DNA of 64,000 nucleotides from Streptomyces sp. NBC_01788. GTDB taxonomy: Bacteria; Actinomycetota; Actinomycetes; Streptomycetales; Streptomycetaceae. Of the stretch, positions 42,184 to 50,673 are shown piece by piece (the stretch's first letter is position 1; the number at the start of each line of letters is the position of its first letter). Location: the NCBI RefSeq assembly GCF_035917575.1, contig NZ_CP109090.1:1240001-1304000 (forward strand), read 5' to 3'. A program made the translations under genes and the position numbers. Under the pieces are notes generated by a model. The model was given only the letters and a program-made list of their open reading frames with translations. It ran no database searches and was not told where the DNA came from.

Positions 42184-42647
42184 GGCGATCGCCGCGGCCC
42201 GCGGGAGGGAACGGGCAAGGGGCCGGGGACGACGACCGGGTGCGGATGGACCTGCGGGCCGCCGCGCGCACACCGCGCAAGGACCTGTTCCTCCGGTTCG
42301 GCTTCGGCGCGGGCGTGTCACTCCTGGCGGCCGTGGCGTCACGACTGTTCGGGCCGTTCGTCGGCGGCGTGTTCCTCGCCTTCCCCGCCATCCTGCTGGC
42401 CAGCCTGACCCTGGTGGCCGAGGAGGAGGGGCTGACGAGCGCCCGCGACGACGCGCGTGGCGCCGCTCTCGGCACCCTGGGCCTTGCGGCGTTCGCCGTG
42501 GTCGCCACGGTTCTCCTCCCCCACCACTCGGCGTGGCTCGCGCTCGGCGCCGCGACGGCGGCATGGCTCGTGGTGTCGCTCGGCGCCTACGCGCTCGCGC
42601 GAGCGACGGGGTACGGGGGCGAGGAACGCCCCCGCGCGGACAAGTGA
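42180..42647 (+). CDS. DUF3147 family membrane protein, second of a pair
   Basis: 155 residues from GTG at 42180, overlapping the preceding stop. A basic ~35-residue N-terminus leads to four helices (FGFGAGVSLLAAVASRLFGPFVGGVFLAFPAILLASLTLV; GTLGLAAFAVVATVLL; LALGAATAAWLVVSLGAYAL). The VGGVFLAFPAIL segment mirrors AGIFAAAPSVAL in the first protein. The coupled arrangement suggests a heteromeric membrane unit. No substrate can be proposed. Confidence 0.75.
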   Translation: MRRSPRPAGGNGQGAGDDDRVRMDLRAAARTPRKDLFLRFGFGAGVSLLAAVASRLFGPFVGGVFLAFPAILLASLTLVAEEEGLTSARDDARGAALGTLGLAAFAVVATVLLPHHSAWLALGAATAAWLVVSLGAYALARATGYGGEERPRADK

Positions 42648-42849
42648 CGGAGAGCCCCCGGCCGGCCGTGGACGCCCGCTCCCACGCAGGTTTCGCCGGG
42701 CAGCTCGCGGCCACCCGAGTGACGGGGCCGAAGCCGGCCCCCAGGGGCGGTTCACCGGTCGCCGGCGTCCGGCCCCAGTGGCGTTGAAGCCGTACGCGGC
42801 CGCGGTCGGCGACGGTCCCGGCGCCGCCGGGCACGAGGAAGGAAGGCCC

Positions 42850-43449
42850 ATGCCCGCCTCGGACACGCTGGCGGAGTACCGCCGGAAACGGAACTTCCAC
42901 ACGACACGGGAGCCGAGGGGCGAGGACCGGTCCGAGTCCGGTCCGAAGCCCCGGTTCGTGGTGCAGATCCACGACGCGAGCACCATGCACTTCGACTTCC
43001 GGCTGGAGGCCGACGGGGTGCCCAAGGGACCGTCCGGTGACCCGTACGACAAGCGGCTCGCCATGCCCACCGAGGACCACCCGCTGGACTACCGGAACTT
43101 CGAGGGCGTCATCGCCGAGGGCGAGTACGGCGCCGGCACGGTGATCATCTGGGACGAGGGAACCTTCCGCAACCGCAGTACCGACAAGCGCGGCCGGGAG
43201 GTCCCGTTCGCCGAGGCGCTGGAGCGGGGCCACGCTTGGTTCCGGCTCAACGGCAGCAAGCTGCACGGTGATTGGGCGCTCACTCGGTTCCGCCAGGGCG
43301 ACGGGGGCGAACGCGAGGCCTGGCTGCTGGTCAAGTCCCGTGAGACCGACGGCGCCCGGCAGCACACGCCCGATCCCCGCCGAGCCCGGTCGGTTCGCTC
43401 CGGACACACCCTGGGGCAGGTCGCCGCGCTGGAGGGCGAGGCGAAGTGA
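42850..43449 (+). CDS. stand-alone LigD-type 3'-phosphoesterase domain protein
   Basis: 199 residues from ATG at 42850 (GGAAGG upstream). The DNA ligase D 3'-phosphoesterase fold is clear: FVVQIHDASTMHFDFRLEADGV, KRLAMPTEDHPLDYRNFEGVIAEGEYGAGTVIIWDEGTF and LHGDWALTRF with AWLLVKSRE. The His/Asp residues of HDAS.MHFDFRLE are the metal and catalytic ligands. In other members DGV is followed by a short SWAVPKGPS; here DGVPKGPS lacks about six residues. The family trims 3' ends in non-homologous end joining. No Ku or ligase D gene is adjacent, though an ATP-dependent ligase lies at 60069. Confidence 0.85.
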   Translation: MPASDTLAEYRRKRNFHTTREPRGEDRSESGPKPRFVVQIHDASTMHFDFRLEADGVPKGPSGDPYDKRLAMPTEDHPLDYRNFEGVIAEGEYGAGTVIIWDEGTFRNRSTDKRGREVPFAEALERGHAWFRLNGSKLHGDWALTRFRQGDGGEREAWLLVKSRETDGARQHTPDPRRARSVRSGHTLGQVAALEGEAK

Positions 43450-43581
43450 CCGGACGGCGCCGGCGACCGCGAACGGCAGCCCCGTCTCCGTGACGAACTC
43501 GGCGGGCAGGCCCGCCTCGTGCGCGGCGTCCGCCTCCGCCCGCAGCTTCTCCACGTTCCGGGGGCACTCGGTGGGCCGTCG

Positions 43582-44688
43582 TCACCCCGATCGGTACGGG
43601 CGTGCTCGCTCGGCGTCGAGGGTGAGTCCCAGGCCGGGCGCTCCGTCCCGGCCGACGGCAAGGGCGCCTCCCGCGGGGTCCAGCACGCCGCCGAAGAGGA
43701 GCCGCTCGCGGACGTGGTCGTGGAACCAATCCAGATGGCGCAGGTTGGGAACGGTGGCGGCGGCGTGGGCGTGGGCGTGCGGTGCGCAGTGGCCGGAGAT
43801 GTCCAGGCCGTGTGCCTGGACAAGGGCGGCGACGCGCAGCCAGACGGTGATGCCGCCGCACCGGGTCACGTCGGCCTGGAGACAGTCGACGGCACCGGCG
43901 GCCAGCATGCGGGCGAAGTACGGAAGCGTGTAGCCGTACTCCCCCGCCGCGAGGTCGGGGGTGATCCGGGCGCGCAGCGCGGCGAGTGTGCCGAGGTGGT
44001 CGGAGGAGACGGGCTCCTCGAACCACGTCACGCCCTCGTCGGCGAGCGCGGCGGCCACCCTCACCGCCTGCTTGGCGCCGTAACCGCCGTTGGCGTCCAC
44101 GTACAGGTCGGCCGTTTCGCCGATGGTGGCGCGGGCCCGCGCCACGCGCCGTCGGTCCCGCTGTTCCCGCTGCCCCCAGGACTCCCCGATCTTGATCTTG
44201 ACGCGGGGAATCCCCTCCTCCTCGACCCAGCCCCGTAGTTGCCGGTCCTGCTGCCGGTCGTCGTAGGTGGTGAAGCCCCCGCTGCCGTACACGGGCACGT
44301 CGTCGCGCGCCGCGCCGATGAGGTGCACGAGGGGCAGGCCGAGCAGCCGGGCCTTGGCGTCCCACAGGGCGATGTCGACGGCCGAGACGGCCTGCGCCGC
44401 GATGCCGGGCAGACCGGCGTTGCGCACGGCGCGCCGCATGGCCTCGTTCAGGTACGGCACGTCGAGAACGCCGGCGCCGGTGACCACGCCGGCCAGCAGG
44501 TCGTCGATGACCTGCGCCGCCGCCGCGGGGGCGTAGGTGTACCCGAGTCCGGTGACATCGCCGCAGCGGACGGTGGCGAGAACGAGCGTGGTGCTGTCCC
44601 AGGCCAGGGTCCCGTCCGCTTCAGGCCCATCGGTCGGAACGGTGTAGACGGCACTCTCCACCCGCTCCACAACCCGCTCTCCACTCAC
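43582..44688 (-). CDS. enolase superfamily (mandelate racemase/muconate cycloisomerase) enzyme
   Basis: 368 residues from GTG at 44688, GGAGGAG five bases upstream. The C-terminal TIM barrel shows the catalytic KxK motif (RVKIKIGESWG), metal ligands DLYVDANGGYG, TWFEEPVSSD and AAGEYGYTLPY, and the barrel end CLQADVTRCGGITVWLRVAAL followed by ISGHCAPHAHAHAAATVP, where His acts as second base in mandelate-racemase-like members. The N-terminal cap holds LVHLIGAARDDVPVYGSGGF. A dehydratase or racemase acting on an acid sugar or similar alpha-carboxylate is likely. The gene stands alone. Confidence 0.88.
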   Translation of the reverse strand: MSGERVVERVESAVYTVPTDGPEADGTLAWDSTTLVLATVRCGDVTGLGYTYAPAAAAQVIDDLLAGVVTGAGVLDVPYLNEAMRRAVRNAGLPGIAAQAVSAVDIALWDAKARLLGLPLVHLIGAARDDVPVYGSGGFTTYDDRQQDRQLRGWVEEEGIPRVKIKIGESWGQREQRDRRRVARARATIGETADLYVDANGGYGAKQAVRVAAALADEGVTWFEEPVSSDHLGTLAALRARITPDLAAGEYGYTLPYFARMLAAGAVDCLQADVTRCGGITVWLRVAALVQAHGLDISGHCAPHAHAHAAATVPNLRHLDWFHDHVRERLLFGGVLDPAGGALAVGRDGAPGLGLTLDAERARPYRSG

Positions 44689-44836
44689 CGCTGCTCCTCC
44701 CCGCCGCATCCCCCTGACCGGGTACCCCGGCGTCGCGGAGCGAAGAGGGCATCGAGGCGCCCACGGAGCCATCCTCTCCACCGCTCCCGGTTCGCGAGCG
44801 GCCCGGAGAGCGCCATCCGGACCCGTGTCGCCGGGC

Positions 44837-45787
44837 CTACATGTGCCTGCCGTGGGCGACCGAGACGATGAACAGGACCACGATGCACAGCACGACGGCG
44901 GCGAAGACGGGCCAGCCGCGTCCCTGGTTCTCCTCCTCGCCGGGCCGCCCGCCCGCGCCCGCCCCGGCCGATGCCGGGGAGGAGGCCACATGGCGCCAGC
45001 CGTGGCAGGCGGCGCAGGGGGTGGACGGGAAGGGGACCCGGACGTTCTGGCTGCTCAGCCCCGCCGTGGGGAAGGTGGCCCGGACGCCCGGTGAGGTAGG
45101 CGTCAGTCCGTGGAGGTAGATGGCGGTGCGCCGCGGGTCGAGGATCGCCGAGCGGTCGTCGCCGGGGTGGGCCAGCGCGGTCACGACCTGGGCCGTGGCC
45201 AGGGCCACGAGCTGGATGTCCACCCGGGCGCCGCGGGCCGCCTGCGTGTCGGCGGTCCCCTGCCGGAAGGCCACCGCGCACTCGTAGCAGGGCGTGCGCC
45301 TGCCGGGGAGCACCCACAGGATCTCGCCGACCTCGGCGTCGCGGATCCTCGGGTCCACCCAGACCGCCGGGTAGGCCGCGGGCCTGCCCACCGCGAGGGC
45401 CACGCGGTTGACGTGGCGCTGGCACACGGCCGAGTCGGTCGCCGCCACCACCACGTTCGCACCGCCCACCAGTGACCGCTGCTGCTCCGTGGGCAGTTCG
45501 AGAAAGTCCGCGTGGTGGCCGGTGGCGTCGCAGGAGGGGAAGTCGCGACGGATCTGCCCGGCCAGTGCCAGGGCCTTGGGCTGTCCCAGGGCCGGGGCCC
45601 CGAGCGGATGGCGGATCAGGTTCTCCACCGCGAGCGTGTCGGGGTCGACCAGCCGGAGCGGGCTGAACCCGATCCGGGCGAGTTCCTCGGCGAGAAAGCC
45701 GCCGACCGCGCCCGCGCCGACGATCAGCACCGCTCCCCTGCGCCGCCGGTGGCGCGCCCAGACGCGGTCCTCGGGCGGAGCGGTCAA
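44837..45787 (-). CDS. ThiF/MoeB-type E1-like adenylyltransferase with C-terminal membrane anchor
   Basis: 316 residues from a TTG at 45787 that overlaps the stop of the 59-residue gene (TTGA). The N-terminal part is a ThiF fold: VLIVGAGAVGGFLAEELARIG (nucleotide loop), LRLVDPDTLAVENLIRHPLG (Asp and Arg of E1 enzymes) and NVVVAATDSAVCQRHVN. Two CxxC pairs (TPCYEC and TPCAAC) should bind zinc. After a Gly/Ala-rich linker the protein ends in a membrane helix (VFAAVVLCIVVLFIVSVAH), rare for an E1. Expected chemistry is ATP-dependent adenylation of a carboxyl terminus, possibly of its small partner. No E2 or JAB protease gene is nearby. Confidence 0.82.
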   Translation of the reverse strand: MTAPPEDRVWARHRRRRGAVLIVGAGAVGGFLAEELARIGFSPLRLVDPDTLAVENLIRHPLGAPALGQPKALALAGQIRRDFPSCDATGHHADFLELPTEQQRSLVGGANVVVAATDSAVCQRHVNRVALAVGRPAAYPAVWVDPRIRDAEVGEILWVLPGRRTPCYECAVAFRQGTADTQAARGARVDIQLVALATAQVVTALAHPGDDRSAILDPRRTAIYLHGLTPTSPGVRATFPTAGLSSQNVRVPFPSTPCAACHGWRHVASSPASAGAGAGGRPGEEENQGRGWPVFAAVVLCIVVLFIVSVAHGRHM

Positions 45788-45963
45788 TCGAAGGTCCAGC
45801 GAGCCACGCGCACCGGGCCCGGCCCGGTCTGCTCGTGGCGGTCGGAGTCCTCCTCCGGCTTCAGCTCCCCGGTGTCGGCGTCGAGGAACCACTCACGCTC
45901 ACTGGCGCGTCGCTGCTCCTCCGTCAGCTCGGCCTTCCGCAGGGTCTCCGGTGCTGCACCCAT
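45784..45963 (-). CDS. 59-residue protein coupled to the E1-like enzyme
   Basis: ATG at 45963 with AGGAG five bases upstream; the stop overlaps the TTG of the ThiF-like gene. The sequence is charged (LRKAELTEEQRRASEREWFL, then DADTGELKPEEDSDRHEQ) and ends GPVRVARWTFD. It has no signal peptide and no ubiquitin-like Gly-Gly end. It could be a regulator, a subunit or a substrate whose C-terminal Asp is activated by the E1, as MccB does for the MccA peptide; that comparison is speculative. Confidence 0.65.
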   Translation of the reverse strand: MGAAPETLRKAELTEEQRRASEREWFLDADTGELKPEEDSDRHEQTGPGPVRVARWTFD

Positions 45964-46228
45964 GAGAACTCCTCCCGCCAGGTCTCCCTTGTTTTCTGCA
46001 TCACGCTGCAACGCCCTTTCCACGCTACGCGCCGGTAGCGGTGACGCATCCCGGGACGGCCGGCCCGCCGCGGAACGCGGATCTGGGCACCCTGGCTCCA
46101 CAGTCTGTGCGGCGCCTTGTGAGCACAGGATGCAGGCGGCCACGGTCGTCGCCGGTGACTTCCGGGCCGTGCCGGCGCGGCCCGGGAGACGTTCTCACCC
46201 GGGTCGCGCCGCTCCGCCCGTACGCCCG

Positions 46229-46765
46229 TCACGGGTTACGCGGCGGAGTGGTCCCGGTCGTGGCGGAGGTGGTGGCCGTGGACGACGCGGTGGGCGCAGT
46301 GGGTGTGGAGGACGTGGGAGTGGAGGTGGACGCAGCGGCGTGGCGCGAGGCCGGGAACTCCTCGGGCCGCAGCACGCACAGGGCCCAGATGATGAACCCG
46401 GAGAACGCGATCATCACGACCGACCAGACCGGGAAGTACGGCAGCGACAGGAAGTTGGCGAGGATGATCAGCCCGGCGATGGCCACTCCGGCCACCCGCG
46501 CCCACATCGCCGTCTGGAACAGCCCGATGCTGATGATCACGGCGAGCACCCCGAGGACGAGGTGGATCCAGCCCCAGCCGGTGAGGTCGTACTGGAACAC
46601 GTAGTTGCGCGTGGTGATGAAGACGTCGTCATGTGCGATGCCCATGATCCCGCGGAAGATGTCGAGCACTCCGGCGATCATCAGCATGACGGCGGCGAAG
46701 GCCGTCAGGCCGGTGGCCCATGCCTGCTTCGCCGAATGCGGCCGTGCGGTGTGGGTCGCGGTCAT
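46229..46765 (-). CDS. DUF7144-type four-helix membrane protein
   Basis: 178 residues from ATG at 46765. Four helices: GLTAFAAVMLMIAGVLDIFRGIMGI, GWGWIHLVLGVLAVIISIGLF, VAGVAIAGLIILANFLSLPYFPVW and VVMIAFSGFIIWALCVL. The pattern YVFQYDLTGWGWIHL between helices one and two is characteristic of a large actinobacterial family of small membrane proteins. The tail is a Thr/Ser/Pro-rich string. It follows the SHOCT-domain gene by 31 bases on the same strand. Role unknown. Confidence 0.78.
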   Translation of the reverse strand: MTATHTARPHSAKQAWATGLTAFAAVMLMIAGVLDIFRGIMGIAHDDVFITTRNYVFQYDLTGWGWIHLVLGVLAVIISIGLFQTAMWARVAGVAIAGLIILANFLSLPYFPVWSVVMIAFSGFIIWALCVLRPEEFPASRHAAASTSTPTSSTPTAPTASSTATTSATTGTTPPRNP

Positions 46766-46796
46766 CTTCTCCCTCGTTTCGTCTCGTCCGGCGTGG

Positions 46797-47300
46797 TCAT
46801 CGACGGCCGGGAGTGGAACTGACGGAGCTGTCGGGGCCCTCGGGGGCGGAGGTCACGGAGGTGGCGCGGCCCTCGGGCACGCCGCCGGTCAGGATCATGT
46901 CCTTGGCCCGGGCGAACTCCTCGTCGGTGATGTCTCCGCGGGCGCGCAGGTCGGACAGCCGGGCGAGTTCGTCGACCTTGGACCCGCCACCGCCGCCGGC
47001 CGCGGTCTGCCGGATGTAGGCGTTGAAGGCGTCCTGCTGCTGCCGCGCCTGTGCGATCTCCCGGCGGCTCATGCTCTTGCCGCGGGCGATGACGTAGACG
47101 AGGACGCCGAGGAACGGCAGGACGAGGCAGAACACCAGCCAGCCGGCCTTGGCCCAGCCGTTCATGCCGTCGTCGCGGAAGATGTCGAGGATGACCCTGA
47201 AGAGCAGGACGAACCACATGATCCACAGGAAGAACCACAGCATCGTCCAGAAGGCGCTCAGCAGCGGGTAGTCGTACGCGAGGTTCATCTGCGTGCTCAT
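46797..47300 (-). CDS. membrane protein with PLDc_N-like helices and SHOCT domain
   Basis: 167 residues from ATG at 47300 (GGAGAG upstream). Two N-terminal helices (LSAFWTMLWFFLWIMWFVLLFRVILDIF; AGWLVFCLVLPFLGVLVYVIARG) resemble the phospholipase D-nuclease N-terminal membrane region. A cytosolic helical part with a Gly-rich loop leads to a SHOCT motif: VDELARLSDLRARGDITDEEFARAKDMIL. SHOCT domains occur at the ends of many small proteins and may mediate oligomerisation. It is probably co-transcribed with the downstream DUF7144 gene. Confidence 0.82.
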   Translation of the reverse strand: MSTQMNLAYDYPLLSAFWTMLWFFLWIMWFVLLFRVILDIFRDDGMNGWAKAGWLVFCLVLPFLGVLVYVIARGKSMSRREIAQARQQQDAFNAYIRQTAAGGGGGSKVDELARLSDLRARGDITDEEFARAKDMILTGGVPEGRATSVTSAPEGPDSSVSSTPGRR

Positions 47301-47433
47301 TTCTCTCCGTTCCGGGCCTGTGCCCGGCTGCGCTGTCTGCCCTCTGCCAGCGTGCGCAGCGCACGGACCGGACGCCTCACCCGATGCGGGTGACCGTGAG
47401 ACGCCCACCCGGCCGCGCGTGGCATCGAGGGGC

Positions 47434-48792
47434 TCAGGACGTCGCCGGGTGCGCGCCGCCGGGACCCGCGGACTCTCCGGGGCCCGTGGCGGAGGCGAGG
47501 ACGGCCAGAAGGATCAGCACCACGAGGACGACGCACAGGACGAGTGCGACGACCGCGGCCGTGGGGTGGTTCCAGAGCACCAGAGTGAGTGCGCCGGCGG
47601 CGATGACGACGGCGGTGGTCCACTTGCGGTGGGTGTCCAGCCAGCGTCCGGTCGCGCCCGTGCGCACTCCGGCGCGGCCGAGTGCCTCGCCCGCGGAGGT
47701 GGTGCTCCGCCGGGACAGGCTCCGCACTCCGCGCGCCACGCGTCCCGGGCCGTACAGGTAGGCGGCCAGCGCCGTGATCACGGCGACGACCAGGAGGGTG
47801 CGGGCGCTGTCGCGGAGGAACCGCACCAGAGTGTCGTAGACGACCGCGGCGGCGTCGGGGGGCAGGACGGCCGGCGGGACGGAACCGAGGTAGACCCGGC
47901 GGGCCACGGCCAGGGCGATGAGCAGCACGATCATCATCACGCCCACGCCGATGGCCGTGACCTGAAGCATCAACCGGTGCGACGGGGCCGTCCACACGGT
48001 CAGCGCGGCGAGCACGAGGGTCACGACGGGCAGCCACACGCCGACGATGTCGAGCAGCCGCATGGCGTCCTGGGCCTTGTCCAGCTTCTCGGCCCTGAAC
48101 AGCGTGATCGTACGGTCGGGCGCGGGAATGACGGAGGCCTTCTTGAAGCCGGCGTGCTCCAGCTCGAGTTTGACCTGGTCGACGACGACCCCGATGTCCA
48201 GGTTCACGTCTTCGCCCTGTGCCCGCAGGGCGCCCGTCTGGTTGCCGGTGAGGACGTTCATCAGCGCCGTCTGCGCCCGCCGGTTGCCGGTCACCCAGAC
48301 CTCCTCGAAGACGCCGCTGGTGACGACGCGTCCGACGACGCGGTGCACCGCGTCGGTGATGGCCCCGCGCAGCGGGCCGGTCAGCTCGCCGGAGCCGTCG
48401 ACGACGCGCGGCGGCGCCCCGGACTTCTTGAGGACGTCGGTCAGCGACGCGGTCAACGCGTTGACGTCGATGTTGTCCACGACTCGCTTGGTCAACCGGT
48501 CGGTCACGGCATTCTGCACGGCCGGTTCACGGGCCAGCGGGGCGACGGTCTGGACATAGCGGTCGGTGTCGCCGACCGTGCTGTTCACCCAGGCCGCGAC
48601 GACGGCCAGCGGGGCGAACACCAGCGTCACCACCAGCAGGACGGTGGCACCCGCCCGGCGCAGCTTCCGGTGCTTGACGGCGGCCGCCCGGCGGAGACGT
48701 TCGTACTCGGCGGACTCCGCGGGGGTCAGGGAGCGCCGGGGCTCCCCCGCGTCACCCGGGGCCGCGGGGACGGGGGCGTCGGCAGGGGCCAT
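47434..48792 (-). CDS. integral membrane protein, 452 aa
   Basis: ATG at 48792, AGGAGG upstream. A cytosolic N-terminus with SLTPAESAEYERLRRAAAVKHRKLRR precedes helix one (ATVLLVVTLVFAPLAVVAAWV). An extracytoplasmic domain of about 180 residues (DTDRYVQTVAPLAREPAVQNAVTDRLTKRVV) follows. Then come several helices between about 245 and 440 (LLDIVGVWLPVVTLVLAALTVW; GVGVMMIVLLIALAVA; LLVVAVITALAAYLY; AVVALVLCVVLVVLILLAVLA). The NSTVGDTDRYV.TV.PLA motif is frequent in uncharacterised Streptomyces membrane proteins. Nothing indicates a substrate. Confidence 0.8.
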   Translation of the reverse strand: MAPADAPVPAAPGDAGEPRRSLTPAESAEYERLRRAAAVKHRKLRRAGATVLLVVTLVFAPLAVVAAWVNSTVGDTDRYVQTVAPLAREPAVQNAVTDRLTKRVVDNIDVNALTASLTDVLKKSGAPPRVVDGSGELTGPLRGAITDAVHRVVGRVVTSGVFEEVWVTGNRRAQTALMNVLTGNQTGALRAQGEDVNLDIGVVVDQVKLELEHAGFKKASVIPAPDRTITLFRAEKLDKAQDAMRLLDIVGVWLPVVTLVLAALTVWTAPSHRLMLQVTAIGVGVMMIVLLIALAVARRVYLGSVPPAVLPPDAAAVVYDTLVRFLRDSARTLLVVAVITALAAYLYGPGRVARGVRSLSRRSTTSAGEALGRAGVRTGATGRWLDTHRKWTTAVVIAAGALTLVLWNHPTAAVVALVLCVVLVVLILLAVLASATGPGESAGPGGAHPATS

Positions 48793-48850
48793 GGATCCTC
48801 CTGGGCGTCGCGGACCGGCACTGCGGGCGGCCTTACGGGGCTTATTGGGC

Positions 48851-49513
48851 TCAGACCGTGGCGGCGGGCCCGGACGGGGTGCCCGTGGCGTCCCTGCGCA
48901 GCGCCGACCGCCAGGCGAAGGCGACGCCCAGTTCGACCAGCCCGAGCAGCACGAGCCACAGGCCGAGCAGCCGGGTCAGCACCAGGGCCGACTGCGCGGG
49001 CAGCGCCAGCACCACGATGCCCGCGACGATGCCGAGCGCCGCCGCGCCGAGGAGAACACCGCGGTGCGGCAGGCCCCGGAAGGCGAGCGCCGTGTAGGCG
49101 GTGAGCATCCCGGACAGCAGCCAGACGATCCCGACGATCAGCGAGAGCGCGGCGATGGTCTGCAACGGGTGCCTCAGGCAGAGCACCCCGGCGAGGACGA
49201 ACAGCACCGCGACCAGCAGCCGCGGCAGGCGCTCGCCGTGTTCCTCCCGAGAGAAGGCGGCGACGAACCGGAACCCGCCGGTCACCAGCAGGTAGAGCCC
49301 GATCACGATCGCCAGGATGTGCAGGGTCTCGTTCGGCCAGGCGAGCACGATGATCCCCGGCACCAGTGTCGCCAGTGCCGAGCCCAGCAGCCAGGACCAC
49401 GAGGTGCCGAGTCGGGCCAGCATGTCGGCGGGGTCGCCGTCCTGGTGGTGGCCCGTCCCGCCGGGCCTGTGCTCCGATCCGGCACGCGCTGCCGAACCAC
49501 GCGGCACGGTCAT
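48851..49513 (-). CDS. HdeD/DUF308 family membrane protein
   Basis: 220 residues from ATG at 49513 with GAGGAGGAG upstream. Six short helices in three pairs, typical of HdeD: LLGSALATLVPGIIVLAWP, ILAIVIGLYLLVTGGFRFV, LLVAVLFVLAGVLCLRHP, IAALSLIVGIVWLLSGMLTAY, LLGAAALGIVAGIVVLALP and LLGLWLVLLGLVELGVAF. In Escherichia coli HdeD belongs to the acid-resistance island; Streptomyces carries many paralogues without that context. The neighbours are other small membrane proteins and a potassium channel. Confidence 0.88.
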   Translation of the reverse strand: MTVPRGSAARAGSEHRPGGTGHHQDGDPADMLARLGTSWSWLLGSALATLVPGIIVLAWPNETLHILAIVIGLYLLVTGGFRFVAAFSREEHGERLPRLLVAVLFVLAGVLCLRHPLQTIAALSLIVGIVWLLSGMLTAYTALAFRGLPHRGVLLGAAALGIVAGIVVLALPAQSALVLTRLLGLWLVLLGLVELGVAFAWRSALRRDATGTPSGPAATV

Positions 49514-49744
49514 GGCTCCTCCTCGCGGGGATCGGTTGCGGGTCACTGCCGGACCGCCGACGGGACGGTGTACGAGGACCCGTACGCCAGCGTCCCGCGA
49601 AGCGGTGTCCCACGGGTCACCCATGAGGGGTGATCCGTCGCCCGCGCCGCCGCGATGATCTGGATGCGGACCTGCCCCCCGTTTCCCGGGCAGCTTTCCC
49701 GGACAGCGCCCGCCTCCCGGGCCGCGGAACCGAAGGGACCCGAG

Positions 49745-50335
49745 ATGAGCGACCCGGCAGCTCCCCGCACCCCGGACACCCCGGGGAGGCGCCCGCCGGG
49801 GCGGGACCGGGAGTGGCGTGTGCCCCGGTCGGCGACCGTCATGGTGCTCGCCCGCTCGGTGCTCGTGACGACCGGTCTGGTGACGGCGTACTACCTGCTG
49901 CCCCTGGACGGCCGGGCCACGGGCATGACGGCGGCCCTGCTCGGCCTCGGGCTGCTCGGTGTCGCGCTGTTCTTCGCGTGGGAGGTGTGGGCCATCACCC
50001 GCTCGCCGTACCCCCGGCTGAAGGCCGTGGAGGCGCTGGCGATCGCGCTTCCGTTCTTCCTGCTGCTGTTCGCCGGCGCCTACTACCTCCTGGACCAGTC
50101 CGACCCGGACTCCTTCACCGAGCCGCTGACCAGGACGGACGCCCTGTACTTCACGCTGTCCACGTTCACCACCGTCGGGTACGGCGACATCACGGCACGG
50201 TCGCAGACGGGGCGGGTGCTGGCCATGCTCCAGATGACCGGCGGGCTGCTGCTCGTGGGTGTCGCCGCGCGCGTGCTGACGGGTGCCATCCAGGCGGGCC
50301 TGCGCCAGCAGCACCGCGACCGGCCGCCCAGGTAG
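49745..50335 (+). CDS. two-TM potassium channel family protein
   Basis: 196 residues from ATG at 49745 (GAAGGG upstream). A basic N-terminus precedes membrane helices (SVLVTTGLVTAYYLLPL; LLGLGLLGVALFFAWEVW; ALPFFLLLFAGAYYLL). The pore helix and selectivity filter read DALYFTLSTFTTVGYGDITA, the exact TVGYGD of K+ channels, and the inner helix is LAMLQMTGGLLLVGVAARVLTGAI. There is no RCK/TrkA domain. It is divergent from hdeD. A role in membrane potential or osmotic adjustment is likely. Confidence 0.9.
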   Translation: MSDPAAPRTPDTPGRRPPGRDREWRVPRSATVMVLARSVLVTTGLVTAYYLLPLDGRATGMTAALLGLGLLGVALFFAWEVWAITRSPYPRLKAVEALAIALPFFLLLFAGAYYLLDQSDPDSFTEPLTRTDALYFTLSTFTTVGYGDITARSQTGRVLAMLQMTGGLLLVGVAARVLTGAIQAGLRQQHRDRPPR

Positions 50336-50357
50336 CTCACACGGCCGCCCGGCCGGC

Positions 50358-50555
50358 TCACTCCGGTATGCGGCGCATCTCCAGGACCCGCAGACCCAGT
50401 GACTGGCAGCGGGCCAGCAGCCCGTACAGGTGCGCCTCGTCCACCACGGGCCCGAACAGGACGGTCTGACCGGACATCACCACATGGTCCAGCTCCGGGA
50501 ATGCCTTGGTCAGCGTCTCCGACATGAGCCCGTCGACGCGGATCTCGTAGCGCAT
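50358..50555 (-). CDS. small conserved protein, 65 aa
   Basis: ATG at 50555. Sequence pattern: RYEIRVDGLMSETLTKAFPEL, VVMSGQTVLFGPVVDEAHLYGLLARC and LGLRVLEMRRIPE. An alternating beta-alpha-beta pattern suggests a compact ACT-like fold. It is common in Streptomyces, often near regulators or gas-vesicle-type genes, but has no assigned function that I know. It lies convergent with the potassium channel gene. Confidence 0.75.
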   Translation of the reverse strand: MRYEIRVDGLMSETLTKAFPELDHVVMSGQTVLFGPVVDEAHLYGLLARCQSLGLRVLEMRRIPE

Positions 50556-50673
50556 CAGCCGCTCCCACGGTGGCCTGGGACGGGCGTACCACGGCCCCCT
50601 GTCCGAGGGTCCGCCCGGTCGGGCCGCCGGGCCTCACCCGGCGCAGGTGATACGGCGGCCGGGCGGGGGCGTG

